In this document: positions 1 through 8,388 of the stretch, in pieces
Layout: each line of letters begins with the position of its first letter
Position numbering within the stretch: the first letter of the stretch is position 1
NCBI GenBank assembly: GCA_020629315.1
Contig: JAHDDO010000001.1
Location: 1-46,629, forward strand
Length of the DNA: 46,629 bases
Direction of reading: 5' to 3'
From: Saprospiraceae bacterium
GTDB taxonomy: Bacteria; Bacteroidota; Bacteroidia; Chitinophagales; Saprospiraceae
Position numbers and translations under genes: made by a program
Notes under the pieces: model-generated
Told to the model about the DNA's origin: nothing
The model's input: only the letters and a program-made list of their open reading frames with translations
Databases searched by the model: none

Positions 1-449
1 GGAAGAAGTGCATTTCTTACTATCCGATATCAAATCTAATTTTTAAAGCTTGATTATACTAGGTTCATCACTTTCTGAGTTAAGGGTAGATGAATTTTCT
101 TTTTGATGTGCATTAGGTCTGTTCAAACATAATTTCTCTTGGCAGAAGCTATTTTGCGAGTTTTAGGTGGCTTTTTGAGTAAAAAGATCACATTTACTAT
201 CCTTTCGTTCTTGTTTAGTATGTCAATTTTGAGTTACTAAATAAACGTATTTTAATTCTAATATCTACCATAAATCGTAAGGTCACACCTTATACTTTTT
301 CATATCTGTAACCCCTCAGACTCCCATATTCATTGATTATCGCTAATTTTTAAGCACTTACAACTTAGCATAAATTATCATGGGTTATCTAAAGGGAACC
401 CAAACATTGGTTAGTACAAAGATGGTTATATACCCTTATATGTACATAT
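1..449. other. Intergenic stretch without a convincing gene
   Basis: I see no gene of normal size here. The first 39-46 bases could be the last codons of an upstream plus-strand gene (two frames stay open and stop at 37-39 and 44-46), but this cannot be decided. An inverted repeat, TGGGTT at 381-386 and AACCCA at 397-402, lies about 85 bases before the predicted start of the sigma-54-type transcript at ~477. That is where an activator binding site would be expected, but this is inference. The rest is AT-rich with no recognisable RNA fold. Confidence 0.5.
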
Positions 450-466
450 TTGGCACAGTACTTGCA
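450..466 (+). promoter_or_regulatory. Sigma-54 (RpoN) promoter, -24/-12 type
   Basis: The sequence TTGGCACAGTACTTGCA matches the RpoN consensus (TGGCAC, five bases, TTGCW). GG is at 452-453 and GC at 464-465, with exactly ten bases between them. The predicted start is near 477. A strong terminator follows at 509-535, so the product would be a ~60-nt RNA, or a leader for ald (640) if the terminator is read through. The element lies inside a 39-codon open frame (380-499), which I consider less likely to be real. Confidence 0.72.
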
Positions 467-508
467 TCCTTATGGATGAATATGAGTTTTGGTTATTAAA
501 TTGAGTAT

Positions 509-535
509 GCCCGTGATCCTCTCACGGGCTTTTTT
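509..535 (+). terminator. Intrinsic terminator
   Basis: GCCCGTGA (509-516) pairs perfectly with TCACGGGC (522-529) around a five-base loop, and six T residues follow. It lies between the sigma-54 promoter and ald. It therefore either ends a short RNA or acts as an attenuator in a long ald leader. Confidence 0.85.
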
Positions 536-639
536 CTTTTTAGCCCTTTTCTAAAGACAATTTAATTCCCCTTTCCGTAACACATTTTACTGTTGAATAT
601 TAGTATTTTTCCATCCTAAATAATCAAAACTGTCTTACA

Positions 640-1755
640 ATGATAATTGGGGTACCTAAAGAAATAAAAACCAATGAAAATCGGGTGGCATTGACACCTG
701 CAGGTTCGTTAGAATTAACAAAGCGAAACCACAAAGTATATGTCGAAAAAAATGCGGGTGTAGGATCTGGATTTTCAGATGAAGAATATGAGGAAGCCGG
801 TGCAGTTATATTAGATACAGCCAAGGAGGTATTTGATATTGCAGAAATGATCATGAAGGTGAAAGAGCCTATCGCACAAGAATATGATCTGATTAAAGAA
901 GATCAGCTCGTTTTCACATATTTCCATTTCGCTTCATACAAGCCTTTGACAGAAGCGATGATTGCTAATAAATCTGTTTGTCTAGCTTATGAAACAGTAA
1001 CTGCAGCAGACGGCTCATTACCTTTATTAGTACCTATGAGTGAAGTAGCTGGCCGAATGGCTACGCAAGAAGGGGCAAAATATTTAGAAAAGACAATGGG
1101 AGGCCGAGGCGTTTTATTAGGTGGGGTACCTGGTGTTCCTCCGGGTAAAGTTTTAGTCTTAGGTGGCGGAGTTGTAGGGACTCAAGCGGCTAAGATGGCG
1201 GCTGGTTTAGGTGCTGATGTGACTATCTTAGATATAAGTCTTTCGAGGCTACGATACTTAGAGGATGTTATGCCAGAAAATGTTAGAACCATATATTCTA
1301 ATGAGTATAACATTAAAAGATTGATTAAGAATCATGATCTAATTATTGGCGCTGTTTTAATTCCTGGTGCAAAAGCCCCTAACTTAATAACCAGAGATAT
1401 GTTGCGTGACATGCGTTCAGGCACTGTGCTTGTTGATGTAGCTGTAGATCAAGGAGGATGTATAGAAACATGCAAACCGACTACACATGAAGACCCAATC
1501 TTTGTGATTGATAATGTGGTTCATTATTGTGTGGCTAATATGCCAGGTGCTGTACCGTATACGTCTACCATAGCGCTAACAAATGCTACACTACCCTATG
1601 CCATTCAATTGGCAGATAAAGGATGGAAAAAAGCATGTAAGGAAAATGAAGAATTAACACCAGGATTAAACGTCATTAATGGCAAAGTTGTACACAAAGG
1701 AGTGTCTGATGCATTCGGTCATGAGTACCACGATGTACAACAATTTTTGGCTTAA
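640..1755 (+). CDS. ald: Alanine dehydrogenase
   Basis: NAD-dependent L-alanine dehydrogenase, which interconverts L-alanine with pyruvate and ammonium in the cytoplasm. Its 371 residues match the family length. The start reads MIIGVPKEIKTNENR, the classic N-terminus. The known catalytic and binding residues fall at the family numbers: R15 and K75 (pyruvate carboxylate), H96 (in YFHFA) and D270 (in DVAVDQGG). The Rossmann nucleotide loop GGGVVG is at 175-180, with the acidic adenosine-ribose residue D198 in the following strand. The small HTH gene follows 85 bases downstream on the same strand. The 640 ATG is preceded by a ~105-base spacer after a terminator. A weak -7-like TATTTTTC at 604-611 could be its own promoter. 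Confidence 0.96.
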   Translation: MIIGVPKEIKTNENRVALTPAGSLELTKRNHKVYVEKNAGVGSGFSDEEYEEAGAVILDTAKEVFDIAEMIMKVKEPIAQEYDLIKEDQLVFTYFHFASYKPLTEAMIANKSVCLAYETVTAADGSLPLLVPMSEVAGRMATQEGAKYLEKTMGGRGVLLGGVPGVPPGKVLVLGGGVVGTQAAKMAAGLGADVTILDISLSRLRYLEDVMPENVRTIYSNEYNIKRLIKNHDLIIGAVLIPGAKAPNLITRDMLRDMRSGTVLVDVAVDQGGCIETCKPTTHEDPIFVIDNVVHYCVANMPGAVPYTSTIALTNATLPYAIQLADKGWKKACKENEELTPGLNVINGKVVHKGVSDAFGHEYHDVQQFLA

Positions 1756-1840
1756 TTAAAATTTTGCCGATTTGGTTTTGATTATTAAAATATTTCTTTA
1801 AGTTTATAAGACTTGAAATAATATTTTGTTAATAAACCAA

Positions 1841-2107
1841 ATGCCTTCATTTATGAATATTTCCTACAATGAATTGAGGAGGATTAAGCATAGCCTTCCT
1901 ACTGGTAGTGTTTCTCGAATTGCACAACGATTAAACGTAGACGAACAAACGATTCGTAATTATTTTGGTGCACAGAAATACCGCGAGGGTCAAATCGCAG
2001 CAATTAATATTGAGCCAGGACCGGATGGAGGTGTCGTTAGGTTAGAAGACACAACTATTCTTGATGCAGCTAAGGCAATTATTGCTGAAGCTGGCAGCAT
2101 GAATTAG
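1841..2107 (+). CDS. Small helix-turn-helix DNA-binding protein
   Basis: An 88-residue protein of unassigned family. Residues ~8-45 read as a helix-turn-helix: a first helix (ELRRIKHSLP), then SVSRIAQRLNV, then a recognition-like helix DEQTIRNYFGA. The C-terminal half (DGGVVRLEDTTILDAAKAI) could be a short strand-helix dimerisation piece. I chose the ATG at 1841; an upstream TTG (1826) and an internal ATG (1853) are alternatives. It follows ald by 85 bases and ends in a terminator, so it may be co-transcribed. The pairing suggests a local or nucleoid-type regulator, but the target is unknown. Confidence 0.75.
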   Translation: MPSFMNISYNELRRIKHSLPTGSVSRIAQRLNVDEQTIRNYFGAQKYREGQIAAINIEPGPDGGVVRLEDTTILDAAKAIIAEAGSMN

Positions 2108-2111
2108 AATG

Positions 2112-2144
2112 AAAAAAGCCTCGTATGTAAATACGGGGCTTTTT
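2112..2144. terminator. Bidirectional terminator
   Basis: AGCCTCGTAT and ATACGGGGCT pair (one T-G wobble) around a four-base loop. The stem is flanked by six A on the left and five T on the right. It sits between the convergent HTH gene (plus) and trmN6 (minus) and can serve both. Confidence 0.8.
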
Positions 2145-2868
2145 ACATTTTAAGATATAGATCCTTTACCCAATGGGTGTAGCTTTTGTGCCAATGTCCA
2201 TTTCGTTCTCGAAGTGAAATGGTTTTCAAATTGCATCTATTTTGTTGTTTTCCAAAGGCTATTAATACATTGAAAGGGTCTTTATCTGGAAAACTCTTCA
2301 CCTCAGCTATTTCCAAAGGAAATAAGCTCAATATCTTAGCCGATTTTATCAGCGCTTCCTTTACTCGAATGGGTACCACAATACAAAGTACCCCCTCATC
2401 TTGTAAATACTTTTGAGCTAATCCAAGAATATCTTTTGATTGAAGTGTTTTAGTATGTTTTGCTAATTGAAGACTTGAGTCATTCGGTAAGGTACTTTCT
2501 TCAAAAAAGGGCGGATTAGAAATAATGAGTTCTATTTTATTTTTGAGGTTCAATGTCCTAACATCATCGCAGTAAAATGTGAGTCTTTCATCAAGCTTAT
2601 TTTCAACCGCGTTGATCTTGGCTTGAAAAATGGAATCCTGATGGATATCCACTCCAATGCCTATTGCTTTTGAGAAATGTTCGGCTAGTATAAAACTGAT
2701 TACACCACTGCCACAACCTATATCTAGGAACGAGCGACAATCGTTTACTTGTGCACGCGCCCATGCGCCAAGCAATACACCATCTGTATTTACTTTAAAA
2801 GCACTTTTCTGATGGTGAATGCAGAAGCGTTTGAATGAAAATGGATTTTTATCTCTGTAGATAGTCAG
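2143..2868 (-). CDS. trmN6: tRNA1(Val) (adenine(37)-N6)-methyltransferase
   Basis: Class I SAM-dependent methyltransferase of the YfiC/TrmN6 family, expected to N6-methylate A37 of tRNA-Val. With the start used here it has 241 residues, close to E. coli YfiC (245). SAM motif I is DIGCGSG (49-55), and the N6-adenine motif is NPPF (118-121). The family-specific N-terminus (PFSFKRFCIHH, then VNTDGVLLGAW) is fully encoded upstream of the only near-cognate start at 2775 (TTG), which would cut it off. The frame is open back to the TAA of the upstream gene at 2872-2874. The only plausible initiation codon in between is CTG at 2866-2868, giving an N-terminus of MTIYRDKNPF. The gap to the upstream stop is three bases, which suggests translational coupling. 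Function is confident; the start is inferred. Confidence 0.87.
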   Translation of the reverse strand: MTIYRDKNPFSFKRFCIHHQKSAFKVNTDGVLLGAWARAQVNDCRSFLDIGCGSGVISFILAEHFSKAIGIGVDIHQDSIFQAKINAVENKLDERLTFYCDDVRTLNLKNKIELIISNPPFFEESTLPNDSSLQLAKHTKTLQSKDILGLAQKYLQDEGVLCIVVPIRVKEALIKSAKILSLFPLEIAEVKSFPDKDPFNVLIAFGKQQNRCNLKTISLRERNGHWHKSYTHWVKDLYLKM

Positions 2869-2871
2869 ATA

Positions 2872-4290
2872 TTATTCTATATCATCCTCATTTCGAAGTA
2901 ACACTTGCGGGTCATTAAACTCTCCTATTATTCCAGTTATGCTCACTGGACCTGATGGTGCACTGTCTCCTGAAAAATCCGCTGAACCTCGAATAAATGT
3001 AGTAATGTTCCCCGTTCCATCTGAAAACGTGTTTATTGATTCCCAAGTAGTGCCTCCAGAAACCGTTACATCATCTATTCGAACTAAAGTCGATTCCCAC
3101 TCATCGTGGTTTTCAAGTATATCAGCAATAGTTACCACCCTTGGTTCTGGTTGATCTTCTTGGCCCAGTGATTCGGCACGTGTAATAAACAAATCACTCA
3201 CCTGCAATTGACCATTGAATTCACTAAGCTCTCTTCCTCCTAAATCAATTCTCAATTTTTCACCTAACGGAAATCCATGAGGTTCATCAAATCGAATAGT
3301 TATACCGTAGTTACCATCTTGAATCTGTAAATTCTGGTTGTTAATATTCCCTGCAAATACATCAGAGATAACAATTCCTTCGATATAATTATCACCTATA
3401 ATTGTATTTCCGCTATTAAACATATCTAATAACTCTTCAATCTCTATTAAGCCTTCTCCGCCGGTATTTCCTCCTCCGCCACCATTGCATCGTTCTGCTT
3501 CCATATCGAGATCCTCTAAATCTCGAATAGTTAATTGCCAACCATCTATTCCAAAGCGTCCTAAAATGCCATGTACTACCCCATTGCCGCTTGGTACTGT
3601 CCTATTTGCAAAATCAGCAAAGCCACTTGTACGTAAGTCTAATACGTTTTCATCACAATCTTCCAATGGATGATTAACGGATACATTTTCTGTGGGTGTA
3701 GAAACAGCAAAAGTGTTATTTAATGCTTCACCCGCAAATTCAAGATCTTCAAATCGAACCAATGTATTCAAGTGAGATTCATTGATTTCTGAAATTCGAA
3801 TGGTGTTAGCTTCTACTTGGTTAAAGATTTCACCAGGTAATAAGATTTCTTCAATTAAAGCAGGAGGTATCCTACTAAGCTCCCCATCAACAGGAGCCAT
3901 GCCCAATTGTGGCAAGAAATTAAAATCACTAATCCATAGATGTTGAAGGTGCACAAATACTTCTCGACCCACTGGATAGGTATTAAATAGATCTGTTTCA
4001 TCAACAACGATGGAAATACCTCTATCTCCTTCTTGTACAAAAAGTGTTTTGTAGATGTTACCGGTCTGGTCATCTCCTACCACAATACCTCTTATATATT
4101 TGTCTAAACCAATTTCAATATTAATCCCTGCTTGCCAAAGGCTTACTATCTCAGTAATGCTAACTATTTGATCTTCAGGAATATTAGGGCTTTCACCATT
4201 TAAAGGAGGTGCATCTAAATCACTATCTATACACTTGGTTAATAGTAAGACACAACTAAATAGGAGTAGAAAAATCCGTATGTTTTTCAT
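2872..4290 (-). CDS. DUF5689 domain lipoprotein
   Basis: A 472-residue surface or outer-membrane lipoprotein candidate. It has a lipoprotein signal with Cys20 (LLTKC; Lys at -1 is atypical, but lipoboxes are relaxed in this phylum). Two related halves follow, ~45-262 and ~282-472, joined by a Gly-rich linker (CNGGGGGNTGGEG). Each half resembles the DUF5689 fold (YIRGIVVGDDQTGNIYKTLFVQ in the first, YIEGIVISDVFAGNINNQNLQIQ in the second), thought to be OB-like. The gene starts 22 bases after the TonB receptor stop and is clearly in its operon. The architecture suggests a ligand-binding partner for that receptor, in the way SusD serves SusC, but it is not SusD. The substrate is unknown; the divergent secreted phosphoesterase hints at a phosphate- or nucleic-acid-containing ligand. 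Confidence 0.85.
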   Translation of the reverse strand: MKNIRIFLLLFSCVLLLTKCIDSDLDAPPLNGESPNIPEDQIVSITEIVSLWQAGINIEIGLDKYIRGIVVGDDQTGNIYKTLFVQEGDRGISIVVDETDLFNTYPVGREVFVHLQHLWISDFNFLPQLGMAPVDGELSRIPPALIEEILLPGEIFNQVEANTIRISEINESHLNTLVRFEDLEFAGEALNNTFAVSTPTENVSVNHPLEDCDENVLDLRTSGFADFANRTVPSGNGVVHGILGRFGIDGWQLTIRDLEDLDMEAERCNGGGGGNTGGEGLIEIEELLDMFNSGNTIIGDNYIEGIVISDVFAGNINNQNLQIQDGNYGITIRFDEPHGFPLGEKLRIDLGGRELSEFNGQLQVSDLFITRAESLGQEDQPEPRVVTIADILENHDEWESTLVRIDDVTVSGGTTWESINTFSDGTGNITTFIRGSADFSGDSAPSGPVSITGIIGEFNDPQVLLRNEDDIE

Positions 4291-4312
4291 TATCTAATGA
4301 TTATGATTTTTT

Positions 4313-7177
4313 TTAATAACTAACACTAAACGTCAAAAAGTATGACCGTCCATAAGCATAGTAATATCGAGGCGGAAAGAGATCATCCAATGAATACATT
4401 TCATCGCCATCTCTATCTCTTATTAAGAAACGAGTTCGTAACTGCTCAAAACCGCCACTTCTAAAGATATTATCCGTCAAGTTATTGACACTAGCGCTTA
4501 CCACTACATAAAAGCCGTCTCGCTTCCATGATTTTCTAGCATACATATCAAATGTCATTGCCCTGTCAAAACGTTCTTGCTGAAATATTTCATTAATATC
4601 CACCCCAATACTTTCAAACCCTGCTTCTAGATCATCAATATTCTGAGCAGGCGACGAAGTGGATTCTAAGTCTGATATGATATTTGAGTACTCTACTACA
4701 GGCTCATTGGCTATCCCACCATACCGTCTAAAAGGACTTACATTCAAGTAGTTATGATCGAAGTAATTCGCATTTACAGACACCGACCAAAATTTAGGAT
4801 TTCTGTATTCTAGACCTAATGTGGCCGCAGTTTGTGGACCTGAATTAACTCGATAATTATTGATATACACTTGACCAAGTTCTCGAATCTCTTCTGTATC
4901 ATCAATCGCAAAAGATAAGTTTGGTCTATCGGTAAAAAAGTGCTGTCCGTGTCCAATGGCAAATTCACCACTTAAGGTTGATGTCAGATTGTATTCAGAT
5001 CCGAATTCTACGCCCATATAGCGTTGGTCAATGTTAGTTTGAATAACATTACCAAATTGTCTTACATTATCAACGTATACGTTTCTAGATTCGAATTGAT
5101 CATTAATTTGATTAAAATAACCCGTCAGTCTTGCTTTGAATCTAGGAAAACGAGCATTATAACCTGCCTCTCCAGAAAATATCTTTTCGTTTACTAAGCC
5201 CGGGATTATCGCATGCCTTGTTCTAGGCGTGATATAACTATTTCTGGAATTAGGCGCTTCAGTCCCATATGCGCCATTAGCATATAAATAATTCCGGCCA
5301 TTGATTTTATAGGTCACTCCTGTTTTGACCATACCTGTTAAAAAGCTATTCACTTCTCCCAGCCCAAAAGACTGTTCTGGAAAGGCCCCATTTCGATACT
5401 TTCCATCCCGTTGATATGACAACAAGTTTACCTGACCTCCAACAAAGAAATCTACTTTAGGAAAGACAAATTCGGCCGTTCCCCATGTACCTAATTTTTG
5501 GTTATTAATTAGATAGTTATACCCATATACATCCCCTTCATATATAAGTTGATTTGGGTTATTTAAATCATTTTGTTGCAGTGTATCTATAATGGCATTT
5601 GGAATACCTTGCTGTGGAGCAAATTTGTCCCAATTAACAGAAAAGTCTGCTCCCATTAAATCATCAACTACCCGAAAGTATTTGTTTCTATCATAGATGT
5701 ATTGCACACCGCCATTAACGTTCAAGTAACTATTAACAACTGTGTTTACGACGGTATTAAAAGCAAATTTATTTTGATCAAATCGATCTTCATTTAAAAG
5801 ATATGAAGCTAATTTGCCAGTAACATCATTTCCTTCAATGCCATCTACATTTTCAATACGTGTTTCATTTGAGGCATTCGCAGCATACATGGCATCCAAA
5901 TCAAGCTGGCGATTCGCTTTATCTTCTGTTAGATGTGCTTCCACTAGATTAGCTACGTCAAGATTATTTTGAAAACTTGGCAACTTCCTGTAGTAATCTG
6001 GACGAGGATCAGGTGCGTCAAACCAGTCAATACCTGTGCTTGCGTTCTTTCCTGTCATAAAGGCCATTGAACTAACCACCTTAATATTCTGAGTAGGATT
6101 AAAGTCGTATCGCAACATAGTTACTGGCATGTGCACTCTAAATTGTCTTGGATTGCGTTTTTCTCCGTTTAAGTATCCCCAGTTAGGATTATAAAATGGG
6201 TCTCCCGATATATCATACATCTCTTGCGTACTTGCTGTCGAGCGACCTCTTTTTGATGGGGCTCCAAATACTGTCAGCGTTACTGCATGCTGAGGATTGA
6301 ATCTCTTTTCTGCAGCCGCAAAATAACCATATGCATCATAAAAAGTACCCTCTATGTAACCTTCTTGTGCCCATCGTTTAGATCCTGAAAAGCTGAACGC
6401 CCAACCATTCTGGGAAAGCCCTGTCGAATAGGTTAGCATTACACGATGAGAATACGCAAAGTTGGCTAAGTTATAAACGGCTTTAATTTGTTTCCGCTGA
6501 GCAGAAGGTCTTAAATCAATATTAGTGGCTCCATTTATTCCTCCAAAGCTAAAGTTAGATGTACGTAAACCTTCCATAGACTCTCTTCTCCTAAACACAT
6601 CATTCAATCCACCCCATACAGCCCAAAATGCCCGGCCATCGTCTAAGTCATTGAAGGGCACTCCATTTAAGAACGTCTGATTATAAGCCAGATCAAGGCC
6701 TCTAACTCTAAATCTAGCCGCTTGCATATTAAAGGCCGCTGCATTATTAAACGGATCTCTACCCGCTGTTAATAATGAAGATACTTGGCTATCATCCTCT
6801 ACTTGATCCAATTGAGCTTCAGAAATCACATTGATATCCAAGCCACCATACACTGTTTTTTCTTCACCACTACTTTCCAAAGAGAAGGTTTGAATGGTGG
6901 TATTTTCAGGTGAAATTTGAATCTGCTGAGATTGTTCGGTATATCCACCAGATCGAATACGAAGGTTATATTCACCCGCTTCGAGGTCATAAAACCGATA
7001 AACCCCCGAAGCATTAGTAATTGCTTGCTGGTCTGTATTCATAATTTCGACAACAGCGCCTATAACTGGCTGAGCATTTGTTGCATCAATAATACTTCCT
7101 TCATATATCTGAGCCATCAAACCAAAAGGCATGACTAGTAGCAGGAAAAGTGAAAAGCGGAGGCTGGTTTTTTTCAT
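4313..7177 (-). CDS. TonB-dependent outer-membrane receptor with carboxypeptidase-like N-domain
   Basis: A 954-residue TonB-dependent transporter. It has a signal peptide (~1-23, ending GLMAQ) and a carboxypeptidase regulatory-like beta-sandwich (24-105, GSIIDATNAQPVIGAVVEI). The plug domain (~110-240) includes RVRGLDLAYNQTFLNG. A long 22-stranded barrel follows and ends in an aromatic strand (SYFLTFSVSY). The barrel contains typical TBDT strands such as YGYFAAAEKRFNPQHAVTL. It leads an operon with the DUF5689 lipoprotein and is divergent from the EEP phosphoesterase across a 168-base spacer, so shared control is plausible. The substrate cannot be read from the sequence. Confidence 0.92.
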   Translation of the reverse strand: MKKTSLRFSLFLLLVMPFGLMAQIYEGSIIDATNAQPVIGAVVEIMNTDQQAITNASGVYRFYDLEAGEYNLRIRSGGYTEQSQQIQISPENTTIQTFSLESSGEEKTVYGGLDINVISEAQLDQVEDDSQVSSLLTAGRDPFNNAAAFNMQAARFRVRGLDLAYNQTFLNGVPFNDLDDGRAFWAVWGGLNDVFRRRESMEGLRTSNFSFGGINGATNIDLRPSAQRKQIKAVYNLANFAYSHRVMLTYSTGLSQNGWAFSFSGSKRWAQEGYIEGTFYDAYGYFAAAEKRFNPQHAVTLTVFGAPSKRGRSTASTQEMYDISGDPFYNPNWGYLNGEKRNPRQFRVHMPVTMLRYDFNPTQNIKVVSSMAFMTGKNASTGIDWFDAPDPRPDYYRKLPSFQNNLDVANLVEAHLTEDKANRQLDLDAMYAANASNETRIENVDGIEGNDVTGKLASYLLNEDRFDQNKFAFNTVVNTVVNSYLNVNGGVQYIYDRNKYFRVVDDLMGADFSVNWDKFAPQQGIPNAIIDTLQQNDLNNPNQLIYEGDVYGYNYLINNQKLGTWGTAEFVFPKVDFFVGGQVNLLSYQRDGKYRNGAFPEQSFGLGEVNSFLTGMVKTGVTYKINGRNYLYANGAYGTEAPNSRNSYITPRTRHAIIPGLVNEKIFSGEAGYNARFPRFKARLTGYFNQINDQFESRNVYVDNVRQFGNVIQTNIDQRYMGVEFGSEYNLTSTLSGEFAIGHGQHFFTDRPNLSFAIDDTEEIRELGQVYINNYRVNSGPQTAATLGLEYRNPKFWSVSVNANYFDHNYLNVSPFRRYGGIANEPVVEYSNIISDLESTSSPAQNIDDLEAGFESIGVDINEIFQQERFDRAMTFDMYARKSWKRDGFYVVVSASVNNLTDNIFRSGGFEQLRTRFLIRDRDGDEMYSLDDLFPPRYYYAYGRSYFLTFSVSY

Positions 7178-7345
7178 ACTTTAATGATCCTAACACTTTC
7201 TTAATGATTACAAAAGAATGATTATGAAAGAAAGTGCGTTTATTGTAACGTAGTAAAAGTAACAGTTTGATTACATGATTTTTTAATTCAAGTGATAATA
7301 AATTGTAAAGCTTTACTCAATTTTACACTTTAATACGATTAAGAC

Positions 7346-8383
7346 GTGAAAAAGTACATTCTATTTATCCTAAGCTGCTCAATCATAAGCTCCGCTATAG
7401 CTCAAGAAAAGCAAGTAAAAGTAGCTGCCATTGGATTTTATAACTTAGAAAATCTTTTCGACACCGAGGATACAAAAGGTGTAAGAGATACGGAGTTTAC
7501 CCCCGACGGTAAAAATCTGTGGGACGAAAACAGATATCAAGAGAAATTAGCCAACATGGCATTTGTTCTTTCTGAAGTAGGTAAGGAGTTATGTCCTTCA
7601 GGCCTTTCAGTTATAGGTGTCTGTGAAATTGAGAATAAGAAAGTCTTAGAAGATCTAGTTGCACATCCCCTTTTAGCTGAACGCAAATATGAGATTGTAC
7701 ATTATGATTCTAAAGATGAGCGCGGCATTGATGTAGCTTTGTTATATCAAGCTAATCATTTTACCCCTGATAATAGTCGGACTGTAGAATTAGTACTAAT
7801 GGATGATGATGGAGACCGCAATTATACAAGAGATATATTAGTCGTGAGTGGAGATTTTGATGGGGAACGTTTTCATTTCTTAGTAAATCACTGGCCTTCT
7901 CGATCTGGTGGACAAAAACGTTCTGAGCCAGGGCGACGTATGGCAGGAGAAAAAACGCAGGTAGCTGTTGATTCTATTTACAAAGTGGACCCTGATGCCA
8001 AAATCATCGTTATGGGTGACCTAAATGATAATCCAAATAACAAAAGCGTAACCAAGGATTTAATGTGTATGTCTAAGATCAAAAACCTTAGCAAGCAAGA
8101 TATGTACAATCCTATGACATCTATATTTAGAAACGGAAGAGGCACTACAGCATGGAGGGATACTTGGAGTTTATTTGATCAGATTATTATTTCAGCTCCT
8201 TTAGTTAATGCTCGAGGAAATCAATATAAATATCATACAACTCAAATTTTCAATCCAAATTATTTAAAGAATCCCAATGGCCAATATAAAGGCTATCCAT
8301 ATAGAACCTTTGCGGGAGGTCAATATCAAGGAGGTTACAGCGACCATTTTCCTGTATATCTTTACATTACTAAGGATATATAA
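7346..8383 (+). CDS. Secreted endonuclease/exonuclease/phosphatase (EEP) family hydrolase
   Basis: A 345-residue metal-dependent phosphoesterase of the EEP (DNase I-like) superfamily. It has a GTG start and a cleavable signal peptide (1-20, ending SSAIAQ), so it acts in the periplasm or outside. The active-site series is complete: N33 in FYNLENLFD, E94 in VCEIENKKV, NHWPSR (181-186), GDLND (224-228) and SDH (332-334). The substrate could be DNA, RNA, inositol phosphates or sphingomyelin-like lipids. It is divergent from the TonB receptor/DUF5689 operon, a combination suggesting extracellular phosphoester breakdown coupled to uptake (inference). The helicase gene starts five bases after its stop. 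Confidence 0.9.
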   Translation: MKKYILFILSCSIISSAIAQEKQVKVAAIGFYNLENLFDTEDTKGVRDTEFTPDGKNLWDENRYQEKLANMAFVLSEVGKELCPSGLSVIGVCEIENKKVLEDLVAHPLLAERKYEIVHYDSKDERGIDVALLYQANHFTPDNSRTVELVLMDDDGDRNYTRDILVVSGDFDGERFHFLVNHWPSRSGGQKRSEPGRRMAGEKTQVAVDSIYKVDPDAKIIVMGDLNDNPNNKSVTKDLMCMSKIKNLSKQDMYNPMTSIFRNGRGTTAWRDTWSLFDQIIISAPLVNARGNQYKYHTTQIFNPNYLKNPNGQYKGYPYRTFAGGQYQGGYSDHFPVYLYITKDI

Positions 8384-8388
8384 CACCA

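Noticed and set aside
121..165. TTGGCAGAAGCTATTTTGC as a fourth sigma-54 site
   Set aside because: The GG-GC spacing is 13 instead of 10.
380..499. 39-codon open frame with a hydrophobic stretch, ending ten bases before a terminator
   Set aside because: It overlaps the near-perfect sigma-54 element, has no ribosome site and no recognisable family. Kept only as an alternative explanation for that region.
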